Below, in pieces: positions 27,585-37,877 of a stretch of DNA of 64,000 nt. Within the stretch, counting starts at the first letter, position 1; each line of letters opens with the position of its first letter. Location of the stretch: assembly GCA_965240325.2 (NCBI GenBank), contig OZ251227.1:2480001-2544000 (forward strand), given 5' to 3'. This DNA is from Rebecca billardiae RCC1528 (taxonomy: Eukaryota > Haptophyta). A model generated the notes under the pieces. That model did no database searches. It saw nothing but the letters and a program-made list of their open reading frames with translations, and had not been told where the DNA came from. A program made the position numbers and the translations under genes.

Positions 27585-29321
27585 CTAATCAGCAGCCGTG
27601 CGTTTCAACCTCGTCGTCTGCTTCTGGCTGGCGCCGCGCCGCCCAGGGCTGCTGCCAGGCCACGCCACCGGGCGCCCCGTGGGCGAGGCGGAGGCGCTGC
27701 TCACCGAGCGCACGGTGATGAGCCGTGGCTTCTTCCGCGCCGCCGCGCCGCCGCCGCCCCCGGCCTCGGAGACTGTCGTCGCGCGGCTGCCGGCCCAGAC
27801 CATCGCCTTCTGTCGCAGCGCGTGCAGCCGGTTGGCGCCCTTGCCCTCCGGCGGCGGCCGCGGCACCCGCTCGAACTCGACGACCCTGCTCGCCCCTTGC
27901 GCGGCGGGGAACAGCCCGAGCGGCGCGCCTGGCAGCGGGCGCAGGCAGCTCTCAGGCAGCGGGTAGCCCAGGCACGCGTAGTCCTGCACGTACACGCGGC
28001 ACACTACCTGCATGAGGACGGGGTCGGCGTCGAGGATTGCGCGCAGCGTCGCGCGGCTGGGCACGCCCGTGGTCGCGTTGATCCGCTCTCGGCGCTGCGC
28101 GATCCGTATCGCGCTGCCCCGCAGCTTGTCCGACTGCTCGAACTTGGGCGCCACGTTGGAGATCCGGCTCTGCGGCAGCTGGCAGCCGCGCGCGCGCACG
28201 CGCGCCGTCGCGTTCACACGCTCAAGCATCCGCGCCAGATCAGCCGCGAGCGTCTCCTGCCGCATGATCATCGTGATCGGCGGGGGCTCGGTGTCGATGG
28301 GCTCGCACCACGGCCGCCGCCTCGCCGACGCCGCGAAGAGCCGCTCGTTCAGCTCGCTCAGCGGCGAGACGCCCAGCAGCGCGCTCACAGACTCGACGTG
28401 GCCGACGCGGTTGTACCGGCCCGCGCACTCGAGCGAGCGGAGGAACGCGCGGAAGCGCGCGGCCTCGTCGAGCTGGCCGCGCACGTTGGCGAAGCGGCCC
28501 TTGCCCGTCACGGCCGCGGGCGGCGGCCAGTCCGCCCGCCCGCCCGAGTACCCGGCCACCAGCCAGCCCGCCTGCGTGCGGCGCAGCTCGTCCGCGAGCG
28601 CGCCCGCCTCGCCGCCCACGCCGGCCATGCGCAGCGCCGACGCGATGCGCGCGTCGCTGTCGACGAAGGAGGCGAGCATCTGGCGCATGTGCACGGTCGA
28701 GGGCAGCCGGAAGATCCGGCCGCTCGGCATGCTGCGCACCGCGCGCGTCGAGCGCAGCAGCAGCTCGCTGTACCCGCTCAGCAGCCGCTCGAGCGGATCG
28801 CGCGCGAGCGCGACGTGCACCGCGCGCGCCGCGCGCCTCGGGCCCCAGTCGAGCGGGCCGTAGCGGCGCTCCTCGCCTGGGAAGGCGCACTTCCAGAAGG
28901 TGCGCAGGGCCGTGGACCCGGCCTTCAGCACGAGGTGCGCCACGACCGCGTGCTCGGCATCGGCGAGATAGCCCGCGTGCGAGCGGCACGGCACGCGCTC
29001 GAGCTTGCGGACGCGCGCGGAGCAGTGCAGCGGCTTGGGCCAGTCGTCGTCCTCGAACTTTGGGAGCGTGCGCGCGCCCCACGCAGCCGGGCGCCACAGG
29101 CTGCGCACCGACCGACGCGGCGCCGCGTCCTCGACGTTCTTTGCGAGCACCGGCTCCGCGCCGGGCGGCGCAAACTGGTCGTCGAGCTTGTGCAGAGCCA
29201 TGTGGTGGGCGAGCAGCATGCGGCGCGCGCGGGGGCTGGCTATGGCCTCGTTCGGGCAGAAGGGCGCTCGCGCGAGCGCCGCGAGCAGCAGCACGAGCGC
29301 CCATGGCACGTGCCGCTGCAT
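27585..29321 (-). CDS. Sulfotransferase-like type II membrane or secreted protein (Sulfotransfer_2 group)
   Basis: I choose ATG 29321 because it starts a good signal peptide/anchor, MQRHVPWALVLLLAALARA; the frame is open 5' to an ATG at 29549. From 29321 the protein has 578 residues. The 5'-phosphosulfate loop is HLVLKAGSTALRTFWKCAF (Lys133, KxGST), and the 3'-phosphate-binding motif is VALARDPLERLLSGYSEL (from Arg174). Both are the PAPS-binding signatures of Golgi carbohydrate sulfotransferases. A downstream region (RGQLDEAARFRAFLRSLECA, NRVGHVESVSALLG) fits the substrate-side helices. The C-terminal 100 residues are basic and low-complexity. It probably transfers sulfate from PAPS to polysaccharide or glycoprotein in the Golgi; the acceptor is unknown. 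Confidence 0.78.
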   Translation of the reverse strand: MQRHVPWALVLLLAALARAPFCPNEAIASPRARRMLLAHHMALHKLDDQFAPPGAEPVLAKNVEDAAPRRSVRSLWRPAAWGARTLPKFEDDDWPKPLHCSARVRKLERVPCRSHAGYLADAEHAVVAHLVLKAGSTALRTFWKCAFPGEERRYGPLDWGPRRAARAVHVALARDPLERLLSGYSELLLRSTRAVRSMPSGRIFRLPSTVHMRQMLASFVDSDARIASALRMAGVGGEAGALADELRRTQAGWLVAGYSGGRADWPPPAAVTGKGRFANVRGQLDEAARFRAFLRSLECAGRYNRVGHVESVSALLGVSPLSELNERLFAASARRRPWCEPIDTEPPPITMIMRQETLAADLARMLERVNATARVRARGCQLPQSRISNVAPKFEQSDKLRGSAIRIAQRRERINATTGVPSRATLRAILDADPVLMQVVCRVYVQDYACLGYPLPESCLRPLPGAPLGLFPAAQGASRVVEFERVPRPPPEGKGANRLHALRQKAMVWAGSRATTVSEAGGGGGAAARKKPRLITVRSVSSASASPTGRPVAWPGSSPGRRGASQKQTTRLKRTAAD

Positions 29322-30943
29322 CGCCGCCGCCAGCGCGCCCTCCACCGCCGCCAACCTCCCGCGCTGCAAGCGGCGCCGGCAGGTGGCAGGTGTGCCCGGC
29401 ACGCCGCGCAGCTGCCGAGCGAGCGACCGGCGTCGGTTGAATTCGTGAAGCAAGACGTTGACGAAGCCGGCTCCGTGCATCAAGTTCGCCGCCATCACTC
29501 TGAACTCGGCGGAGGCCCGTCTCCTCCGGGGGACGTCGTAGTCCTTCATCACCTACTGAACCTCGACGCCCTGGAGTCCTCATCCTCGACTCAGAGGCTT
29601 GATGCCTACCTCTTGGCACCCAGATGGCCGCGGCCCCGCAGCCGTCCGCGCTGGCGTTTCACGGCTGTCCGTGGGCGTGGGTCAGCGCCATAGACCAGGG
29701 TCGTGCGAGCGTGCAAGCCAGCGTGATTGCAGATCAGCAACGGCGTTGCATGCAACGGCGGCACCGCCTCGAGACTTTGGTCTGTGCACGGTTGCCGCGC
29801 GGGTTGTGCACTTGTTCACCCACGCGTCACGCGTGACTCCGGAGTCACTCGGCCTGAGTACGGCGAAATCGGCTTATCTGACAGTGGTGTGTTGTCGTTG
29901 GATCGAGCAGGGATATCCAAGGTCAGTAGGCTGCGAGCCTCCATAGCCATCGCGCAGTAGTCGCGCACACCGTTGTTCCGTCGTTCGCCACCTGGAAGCC
30001 ATCACCGGCATCAGCAGCTGCTCGGTCCGTACTTATCTGAGACTGAGTGAGAGTAGCTAGTCAACAATAGTGTTGGCAGCGTAGAAGCATAATACGGAAC
30101 GGTATCACTAGCTAGCTACCGTGTCTAAGACGGCTGCTACAGAGTACATCAGTTTACTAAGATCGAATTACTAAGAGACGCACACAGCTCAGGCAGGCGA
30201 GATTACAGTACTTCGATATATCTTTCATCTGATTACTGATAGCCGGCTAGTTCTAGCTAGAATAATCCGAATAATAATCGACTGTCTCCGCGGGCCTGCT
30301 TACCGGGACGATTCATACCGCATACGCATAGACCATAGTTAGACATAGTCACATAGTGATCGGACCTCCGCCCGCGCCTCCGGCCCTGCTGAGCCAGGAT
30401 GCTCCGCGGGGCCGCCGAGGCCCGGCCCGCGGGCGGGCCCGGCCCCGGGTCTCCGAACGGTTCCGAACTATAAAGACGCGAATTACAGTCTGGTAGTACT
30501 TTGAGTCTGGCGAGGCTCCGCGAGTCGTAACTGCCGATCGCGGATCGCGGCATCCGTCGGCATCCGTCGGCCTCGTCGTCGCCTCACCCCGTCCCCGACC
30601 CGTCAGGCCGGCGTCGTCCGCGCGTCAACACTGATGTGCCAACAGTCGTGGCGGTGGTGCCCGTAGTGGGCGGTCGGCGACGGTGCTGACAGCGTAGCCG
30701 ATGCGCGACGATACTCGCGTCTCGCGTCGCGCGGCGGAAGTCCAAATCTGGTGTCGGACGTATACGTCGGAACTGACGGAAGTCCAGCCTGGGGGAAAGC
30801 GAGGTAGACGCTCCGCAAGGCGGGCAAGCATTTCCCGGAGTGTACGAGACAGTCTCAGCGAGCGCGCAGACAGGCACTCAGCGCGCGCGGCGAGCACGGC
30901 CGCAGGCTGCCTGCCTGCCTGCCTGCCTCGGCGCCGGTCCGAC
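29322..30943. other. Intergenic region
   Basis: No gene is recognised. 29322-29549 is an in-frame 5' extension of the sulfotransferase frame and may be 5' UTR or extra N-terminus. About 29985-30350 is AT-richer. A (CTGC)n microsatellite runs at about 30908-30928 just beyond the FKBP stop codon. Confidence 0.45.
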
Positions 30944-31964
30944 TCAGAGCGCGAGGTCGAAGAACTCGAGCAGTGTCGGCCCCGGCGCCACGGGCTCGTT
31001 GCTGTTGGCGTAAAAGCGCGCGTCCGGCTCGCTCGTCAGCGTCATCCGGCCGGGCGCGAAGACCGTCTCGTCGTTCACGTCGCGCATCTTTTCCCTGAAG
31101 CCGTCGTACTCCACACTGCGAGTGAGCAGTCGTTCGAGCAGGAGGGAGGGAGGGAGGGCGGGACCCAGTGAGAAAGAAGCCAGAGGGGTTGATCGAGGGA
31201 AGGCAGGAGCGACGGGAGCAGTTGAGGGGGGCATGCACCGCGCGCGGAGAGCGGGGCGGTGGTCAGACGGAGGTGCCCGCGGCCGTGGGGCACGTGCGCG
31301 CCCGGACGCGCGCGCGCGCACACCGCAGGAGCTGCACGTCGTACACGATCGGCGTGCCGGGCGGCAGCACCGCCTGCTCCGCCTCGCTCAGCGCCGGCGC
31401 GCCGCCCCAGCTCAGCCGGTAGGTCGCGCCTGTGCACACGCCGGTGAGGGCCTGGCTGAAGCCCGGCAGGTAGAAGGCGTCCCCGAGCTGGAAGACGAGG
31501 TCGCGGTCTCTGTACCGCACGTCGACGGGCGTGCCGTCCTGCCTCCGGCCCTCGTACCGGACCCTCACAAAGTCGTCCCTCAGCGTGCGCGACTGGCACG
31601 CCTGTCGGGTGCGCGGCGCAGGTCGAGGGTGCGCAGGCTGCGTCAGCGCGGCACGCGCGGACGGGCGGGCACGCAGCACAGCGCAGGACGGACTCACCTT
31701 TGGCTGCGCGAGCACCTCGACCGTGGGCCCGAAGAGCTTCGGGAACGCAGCGAGCGAGCGCGTCGGCACCAGCCCCAGGGCGAGCGCGCCGCCGAGCGCC
31801 GCGCGGCGCGACAGCTGCGAGCTCCCATCGACGCGGGCAGCGCTTGGTGCGCCGAGCCGGGGCGTCGACAGATGGCTGAACGCGCGCGTGGAGCGCGTTG
31901 CGCACGCCACGGACGACGACGCCGCGGCCACGAGCAAGGCCAGGGCTCGTGCGTGCGCAGACAT
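30944..31964 (-). CDS. FKBP-type peptidyl-prolyl isomerase with twin-arginine thylakoid-lumen presequence
   Basis: Three exons on the minus strand: 31964-31698, 31601-31324 and 31115-30944 (donors GTGAGT and GTGTGC, acceptors ACAG and GCAG), together 238 residues in frame. The N-terminus is a hydrophobic leader (MSAHARALALLVAAASSS), then a plastid-type stretch and SRRAALGGALALGL, a twin-arginine signal with a hydrophobic core ending before AFPKLFGP; this is the bipartite presequence of lumenal proteins. The isomerase core includes DDFVRVRYEGRRQDGTPVD, LVFQLGDAFYLPGFSQALTG, YRLSWGGAPAL and LPPGTPIVYDVQLL. The C-terminal exon (VEYDGFREKMRDVND ... GPTLLEFFDLAL) is typical of lumenal FKBPs rather than FKBP12. 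It presumably assists photosystem or lumenal protein folding. Head-to-head with the F-box/RCC1 gene. Confidence 0.85.
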
Positions 31965-32066
31965 CGCAATGACGTGATCGCAGATCGCCGGCGGAGTCGT
32001 GTGGGCTGCCACCGGACGTGCAGGCGGCAGGCCGCTCAGCGCGCATCCCCCGCGGAGGAAGCAGAG
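31965..32066. promoter_or_regulatory. 102-bp divergent promoter, FKBP and F-box/RCC1 genes
   Basis: Start codons at 31964 (minus) and 32067 (plus). It includes ATGACGTGATCG at 31970, a CRE/bZIP-like TGACGT core. No TATA box. Confidence 0.4.
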
Positions 32067-35000
32067 ATGGCGCCGACGGCAGAGGACGCGCCGATCGATC
32101 GGCTCATGCTCGCGATCGGCGTGGACCGGCTCGGCCGCGCGAGGGTCACCCTCGGGTGGCACCCGTGCGCCGTGCTGCAGGAGCTCCACACCAGCGTGCT
32201 CCGGCTCAGGCTGCTCGAGCGCGCGCAGCGCGCGCACGTGGAGCAGCTCGCGCGCGGCGCCGCGGCGGGGGCGAAGCATGGCGCGCAGATCGCACTCGCG
32301 CGAGTGATGCGCCGCGCGCTCGTGCGCTCCGCGGAGGCCCTCCTCCGTGCCCGCCAGCTCGCGGACGAGGCGCTGCTCTCGCCCTCCGCACCGCGCGGCT
32401 CGACGCTCGCGCTCAGCCGCAGCCTCTGGGCGTTAGCTGAGGACCTTCGGGAGGAGGTGAGCGCGTGGGACGCCGAGCAGCTCGCCGCGGGCGTGCACCG
32501 CCCCGTCGACCCACGCGCCGTCAGCCGCGACGCCACGCTCGCGAGCGACGACGCCGCGGCCCGCCAGCTCGCGCAGCGCGCGCTCGCGGCGGGCGACCGC
32601 GAGGGTGGCGCGCGCGCGCAGCTTCTAATGGACACCTGCCGCCTGCTCCGGCGGGTTGAGAGCGGGCGGCGCTTCCAGGCGGCGCTGGCGGCGGAGGCGC
32701 GCGAGCACTCGCGGGCGTACTCGCGCGAGAACTTCGCGTACGGCTCGACGCCGCTGTGCTCGTGGCTGCGCCTCGCCGCCGCGCCGCCCGTGGCCGCAGC
32801 CCTGCAGCGCGCGCGCGCGCGCGCGCCTGAGGTGTGCGTGCTCGTCGGTGGGTCCTCGATCGGCTGGTTCGGCGTGTACCTCGCGCTCGCGGCGGGCGTG
32901 CGCGCGCAGTGCTTCGAGCTGCTCCCCGCGCTGCACGCCGTCGCGTGCCGCGCGCGCGAGCGGATGGCGAGCGCCGCGCGCGCCGCGGGCTGCGCGCCGC
33001 CCATGCCTGAGTTCTGCTGTGCTGACTTCCTAACGGCCGACGTCTCAACTGCCGAGCTGGTCGTGCTCACGTCGCAGTGCTGGGACGCGGCGCTGCGCGC
33101 GCGCGTGTACGCCAAGCTGGGCGCCGAGTGCCGCGCCGGCGCCGTCGTGCTCGACTACGCGCCGCCGCCGCCGCCGCCGCCGCCGTCGCCCCGCGCGACC
33201 GGGGCGCCGGACTCTGGAGCGCCGGACTCTGGAGCGCCGGACTCTGGAGCGCCGGGCAGCGCCGGGCGCGCGGTGCGCGTCGAGTGCACGGTGCGGGTGC
33301 CCGTGTCATGGGAGCCGGACGCCGAGCTCGTCGTGTGCACCGTCGGTGACGCGCCGCCGCCCGCCACCCAGCCGGAGCCCGCGGCTGGCGGCGGCGCGCC
33401 ACCGCCGCCGCCGCCGCCGCCGTCTCTCACCGAGCGGCTTCCGGCCGAGCTGCTCGTCCGAGTCCTGGCGGCGCTGCCGAGTCCGGAGGACCTGGCCCGG
33501 GCGGACTGCGTGTGCCAGCTGTTCCACAGCGCGGCCCCCGTGGCCGCTCGGCAGCCCGCGCAGGGCGTGCTCAGCGCCGTCGCCGACGCCGAGGCGGGCT
33601 CATCCTCCGCCTCCCAACCGGCGGGCGGCCGCGCGGGCGCGGCCGGCGGCGGGCCCTGCCTGGCCGTGCGTCGCGCGCCGCGCGCCGACGCGCTGCCGGC
33701 GCACGCGCAGTCGCTCGTGGAGCAGGCGCTGCGCGTGCGCGCGCGGCGGCGCGCGCTCGCGCTGCGCGACGGCGCGGCCGAGCCGGCGCGGCTGCCCCCG
33801 GCCGAGCGCTCGTGGACGCAGTGGCTGCTGTGGCGCGAGCTGGCGGCGGCGGCGCGCGCCGCGCCGTCGGCCGACGCGCGCGTCGCCGCGGGCAGCAACC
33901 ACGCGCTGGTGTGCACGGCGGACGGCGCGGTGTACGCGTTCGGCCAGGGCGCGCGAGGGCGGCTGGGCCACGGCGACGAGTGGGCCGCGCACGCGCCGCA
34001 GCGCGTGCGCTCGCTCGCGCCGCCGCGCGTGCGCGTGCTCGGCGCCGCCGCGGGCGAGGCCCACTCCCTACTGCTCACCGCAGCCGGGCGCGTGCTCAGC
34101 TGCGGCTGCGGCGAGTACGGCCGGCTGGGGCAGGGCACGGAGCGCGACGTGCACGCGCCGCGCGCGGTGCGCGGCGCGCTCGCGGGCGTGCGCGTGGCCT
34201 CCGTCTCCGCGGGCTCGGCGCACTCCCTCGCCGTCGCGCACGGCGGCGCGCTGTTTGTATGGGGCGCGGCGGGCGGCGGCCGGCTCGGCCTCGGCGGCGC
34301 CGAGTGTGACGACGTGAGAGAGCCGCGAGTCGTCGACGCGCTGAGCGGCGCGGGCGTGCGCGTGGTGTGCGCGGCCGCGGGCGAGTTCCACTCGCTCGCC
34401 GTCTGCGCGCGCGGCGACGTGTACGCGTGGGGCGTCGGGCTGAACGGCCGGCTCGGCCACGGCGACGAGGGCGGGCGCACCGTGCCGGCGCGCGTGGAGG
34501 CGCTCCGCGCCGAGGGCGTGTGTGCGCGCGCGGCGAGCGCGGGCGGCGCGCACTCGCTCGTGCTCGCGCACGACGGCGGCGTGTACGCGTGCGGCGCGGG
34601 GACGTGGGGCGTGCTCGGGCTGGGAGACACGCGCGACCAGCAGCTCGTGCCGGCGCGCGTCCCGCTCGGCGGCGGCGCCGTCGGCGGCGCCATCGGCGGC
34701 GCCGTCGGCGGCGGCGGCGCGGGCGCGTGCGTCGCCGTGACCCACGTGTCCGCAGGGCTGAGTCACTCGCTGCTCGCGACCGCGGACGGCACGGCGTACG
34801 CGAGCGGCGTGGGCGTGCACGGCAAGCTCGGGCTCGGCGACGAGCGGACGATCACGTCGTTCCGACCGATCGGCTCGTTGCTCGCCGCGGGCGTGCGCGT
34901 CGTCGGCGTCGCGGCGGGCGCGCACAGCTCGCTGCTCTGGGCCTCGGACGGGCGCGTCTTCACCTGCGGCTTCGTGCGCGGCGCGCGCTCGGTGACGGAC

Positions 35001-35219
35001 GCGCGCTGCCATGATGCGGAAGGCTGGCGGGCGCAGAGCGTGCCCGAGCTTGTTGCGGGCATCCACCTCGAGGCCGGGGCGACCGACGGCGACGGCGCGG
35101 AGCCGGAGCTCGCGGCTGGGCCCCGCGGCGAGGCGGTGCGTGCGGACGTGATCCCAGGCCTGCGCCCCGTGCGCGGCCACGCGAGCATCCACGGCGTGCT
35201 CGGGCTGGGGCCGCTATGA
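32067..35219 (+). CDS. Methyltransferase-like / F-box / RCC1-repeat fusion protein
   Basis: ATG at 32067, 1050 residues, no intron; the frame is open far upstream but those codons lie in the divergent promoter and the FKBP gene. Residues 1-240 are mostly helical. Residues about 255-360 look like a class I SAM-binding fold: VCVLVGGSSIGWFGVYLALA then AQCFELLPALHAVACRARER, EFCCADFLTADVSTAELVVL, and AGAVVLDY. After a Pro-rich linker with a repeated GAPDS motif comes an F-box (LPAELLVRVLAALPSPEDLA, RADCVCQLFHSAAPV; about 455-490). Residues about 607-975 are six or seven RCC1 repeats (VAAGSNHALVCTADGAVYAF, GARGRLGHGD; VSAGSAHSLAVAHGGALFVW). F-box proteins present substrates to SCF ubiquitin ligases and RCC1 propellers bind partners. 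Whether the methyltransferase part is active is unknown. Confidence 0.82.
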   Translation: MAPTAEDAPIDRLMLAIGVDRLGRARVTLGWHPCAVLQELHTSVLRLRLLERAQRAHVEQLARGAAAGAKHGAQIALARVMRRALVRSAEALLRARQLADEALLSPSAPRGSTLALSRSLWALAEDLREEVSAWDAEQLAAGVHRPVDPRAVSRDATLASDDAAARQLAQRALAAGDREGGARAQLLMDTCRLLRRVESGRRFQAALAAEAREHSRAYSRENFAYGSTPLCSWLRLAAAPPVAAALQRARARAPEVCVLVGGSSIGWFGVYLALAAGVRAQCFELLPALHAVACRARERMASAARAAGCAPPMPEFCCADFLTADVSTAELVVLTSQCWDAALRARVYAKLGAECRAGAVVLDYAPPPPPPPPSPRATGAPDSGAPDSGAPDSGAPGSAGRAVRVECTVRVPVSWEPDAELVVCTVGDAPPPATQPEPAAGGGAPPPPPPPPSLTERLPAELLVRVLAALPSPEDLARADCVCQLFHSAAPVAARQPAQGVLSAVADAEAGSSSASQPAGGRAGAAGGGPCLAVRRAPRADALPAHAQSLVEQALRVRARRRALALRDGAAEPARLPPAERSWTQWLLWRELAAAARAAPSADARVAAGSNHALVCTADGAVYAFGQGARGRLGHGDEWAAHAPQRVRSLAPPRVRVLGAAAGEAHSLLLTAAGRVLSCGCGEYGRLGQGTERDVHAPRAVRGALAGVRVASVSAGSAHSLAVAHGGALFVWGAAGGGRLGLGGAECDDVREPRVVDALSGAGVRVVCAAAGEFHSLAVCARGDVYAWGVGLNGRLGHGDEGGRTVPARVEALRAEGVCARAASAGGAHSLVLAHDGGVYACGAGTWGVLGLGDTRDQQLVPARVPLGGGAVGGAIGGAVGGGGAGACVAVTHVSAGLSHSLLATADGTAYASGVGVHGKLGLGDERTITSFRPIGSLLAAGVRVVGVAAGAHSSLLWASDGRVFTCGFVRGARSVTDARCHDAEGWRAQSVPELVAGIHLEAGATDGDGAEPELAAGPRGEAVRADVIPGLRPVRGHASIHGVLGLGPL

Positions 35220-35574
35220 GCTCGCCGCCGCCCGTACGAGTACGCGCTCCCTCAAGCTGATACACCGGCGGGCGTGAGGGCGTCCGCCATCGTGCGTGGG
35301 AGGAGCGTGAGTGCCAAGTTGAAAGTCCGGGCGCGCCACGGCAACCACGTGGCGTTCCTGGGCGCGAGGTGCGTAGCGCACGACCGCGTGCAGTCGAGAC
35401 GCGCATTCGGCAGTTGGGTCGCTGCGGCTCGGTTAGGCGGCGCACGCCCTCCGGGGGCGGGCGTGAAGTACTCACCCTGGACGTCTGGGCGTGTCGGAGC
35501 GGTCTTGAAACCACGTGTCCGGAGCCGGTCGGCAGCGGGTCTTGAAGCTGACGTGGCAGCAGCACTTCCGCACA
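35220..35574 (+). promoter_or_regulatory. Upstream region of the BiP gene
   Basis: 355 bp between the F-box/RCC1 stop codon and the only candidate BiP start ATG (35575). It must hold the promoter and 5' UTR. I could not identify a convincing unfolded-protein-response element. Confidence 0.35.
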
Positions 35575-36226
35575 ATGAAGCGCGTAGGCAGCATCGTCGC
35601 GGGTGCGCGCAGGCTTGGTGCCGTGAGCGGGGGAGCCGCCGGGGGTGCACGTTCGCGGCGCACGCGTGCAGCTCTGCCGCCGCCACCCACTCCGCGCGCG
35701 TGGGGGCCAAGCTGACGCCGGTTGCTCACGCCGCGCGGTGCCGCGCGCGCGCGCCCTCGCGCGCGCAGCCGTCGCGCTGCTCGCGGCGGTGAGCCTGGTG
35801 GCGGCTGATGAGCCGGTGGGCACCGTGATCGGCATCGATCTGGGCACGACGTACTCGTGCGTCGGCGTGTACAAGAACGGCAAGGTCGAGATCATCGCAA
35901 ACGACCAGGGCAACCGTGTGACACCATCGTACGTTTCCTTCACAGACACTGAGCGCTTGATCGGCGACGCGGCGAAGAACCAGGCGTCGCTCAACCCGAC
36001 GAACACGGTGTACGACGCGAAGCGGCTGATCGGCCGACGGTTCAACGACGCGACGGTGCAGCACGACATCAAGCTCTGGCCCTTCGTCGTCGCGAACAAG
36101 GACGGCAAGCCGTACATCCAGGCGCAGGTCGCGGGCGAGACTAAGACGTTCGCGCCCGAGGAGATCTCGGCGATGGTGCTGGTGAAGATGAGGGAGGTGG
36201 CGGAGGCGTTCCTGGGCTTCGACGTG

Positions 36227-36291
<65 letters not shown>

Positions 36292-37877
36292 GGGCACGAT
36301 CGCCGGGCTGAACGTGATGCGGATCATCAATGAGCCGACCGCCGCGGCGATCGCGTACGGCCTCGACAAGAAGGACGGCGAGAAGAACATCCTGGTGTTC
36401 GACCTGGGCGGCGGGACGTTCGACGTGTCGCTCCTCACCATCGACAACGGCGTCTTCGAGGTGATCGCCACCTCGGGCGACACGCACCTCGGCGGCGAGG
36501 ACTTTGACAACCGCGTGATCCAGCACCTGCTCAAGGTGTTCAAGCGCAAGCACACCAAGGATCCGAGCAAGGACAAGCGCGCGATCCAGAAGCTGCGGCG
36601 CGAGGTGGAGCGCGCGAAGCGCGCGCTCTCGACGCAGCACCAGGTGCGCGTCGAGATCGAGTCGCTGCACGAGGGCATCGACTTCTCCGAGACGCTCACG
36701 CGCGCGCGCTTCGAGGAGCTCTGCCTCGACCTCTTCAAGAAGACGCTGGGCCCGGTCGAGAAGGTGATCGACGACTCGGAGCTCAAGAAGTCGGAGATCG
36801 ACGAGATCGTGCTGGTGGGCGGCTCGACGCGCATCCCCAAGGTGCAGCAGTTGTTGAAGGACTTCTTCAACGGGAAGGAGCCGAACAAGGGCATCAACCC
36901 GGACGAGGCGGTCGCGTACGGCGCGGCGGTGCAGGGCGGCATCCTGTCGGGCGAGGGCGGCGACGAGACCAAGGACCTGCTCCTGCTCGACGTGACGCCG
37001 CTCACGCTCGGCATCGAGACGGTGGGCGGCGTGATGACGAAGCTGATCCCGCGCAACACCGTGATCCCGACGAAGAAGTCGCAGGTCTTCTCCACCTACC
37101 AGGACAACCAGCCCGCCGTGCTCATCCAGGTCTTCGAGGGCGAGCGCACGATGACCAAGGACTGCCACCTGCTCGGAAAGTTTGAGCTCACCAACATCCC
37201 GCCGGCGCCGCGCGGCGTGCCGCAGATCGAGGTGACCTTCGAGATCGACGCGAACGGCATCCTCAACGTCGGCGCGGAGGACAAGGGGACGGGCAAGTCG
37301 GAGAAGATCACCATCACCAACGACAAGGGGCGGCTGTCGCAGGAGGAGATCCAGCGCATGGTCGAGGAGGCCGAGGAGTTCCAGGAGGAGGACCGCAAGA
37401 TCCGCGAGAAGATCGAGTCGCGCAACGCGCTCGAGAACTACGTCTACTCGATGAAGAACACGATCTCGGACAGCGACAAGGGCGTCGCCGACAAGATCAG
37501 CGACGACGACAAGGAGGTGCGCGCACGCGCACGCGCACGCGCACGCGCACGCGCACGCGCGCGCGCGCGCGCGCGAGGGAGAGCGAGCGAGCGAGGGAGC
37601 AAGCCGCGCGCGCCCAAGCCCAGCCGCTCACACGCACCCACCGCGCGCCCGCCGCCACGCCGGCGCGCAGGTCATCGAGAAGGCGCTCGACGATGCGAAC
37701 GAGTGGCTCGACGACAACCAGGACGCGGAGAAGGAGGACTTCGACGAGAAGCTCAAGGAGGTGCAGGAGGCATGCAACCCGATCATCTCCAAGATCTACA
37801 AGGAGTCGGGCGGCGCACCGGGCGGAGGCTTTGACTCTGGCGACGACGAGGACCTCGACGGCCATGACGAGCTGTGA
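35575..37877 (+). CDS. BIP: ER Hsp70 chaperone BiP (GRP78), C-terminal HDEL
   Basis: The core exon 35769-37516 and last exon 37671-37877 are secure (donor GAG|GTGCGC, acceptor GCGCGCAG|GTC). The core frame has no ATG at its 5' end, so a short first exon is needed; 35575-35644 (donor GTGCAC, phase 1) joins in frame and gives 674 residues with a signal peptide-like [15 protein letters not shown], but this exon is a prediction. ATPase motifs: [28 protein letters not shown] and [14 protein letters not shown]. The substrate-binding domain is complete ([18 protein letters not shown] ... [14 protein letters not shown]), followed by the lid and DLDGHDEL, the HDEL retrieval signal for the ER. BiP folds secretory proteins and gates the translocon. 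The second intron is a (GCGCAC)n-rich stretch. Confidence 0.92.
37517..37670 (+). repeat. BiP intron with CGCGCA hexamer repeats
   Basis: The 154-bp intron begins GTGCGCGCACGCGCACGCGC, repeats the hexamer to about 37575, then has GAGCGAGCGAGG, and ends GGCGCGCAG. The ends are mutually complementary over about seven bases. The stretch is translatable in the upstream frame, but the reading (Arg-Ala repeats) interrupts the conserved Hsp70 lid, which supports the intron call. Confidence 0.85.

Noticed and set aside
27231-29693. 820-codon plus-strand frame over the sulfotransferase gene
   Set aside because: Arg/Ala/His-rich without motifs; the opposite strand has both PAPS-binding motifs and a signal peptide.
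31122-32066. A 315-codon N-terminal extension of the F-box/RCC1 frame
   Set aside because: It overlaps all FKBP exons on the other strand, is Arg-rich and has no domain; the ATG at 32067 fits the divergent promoter.
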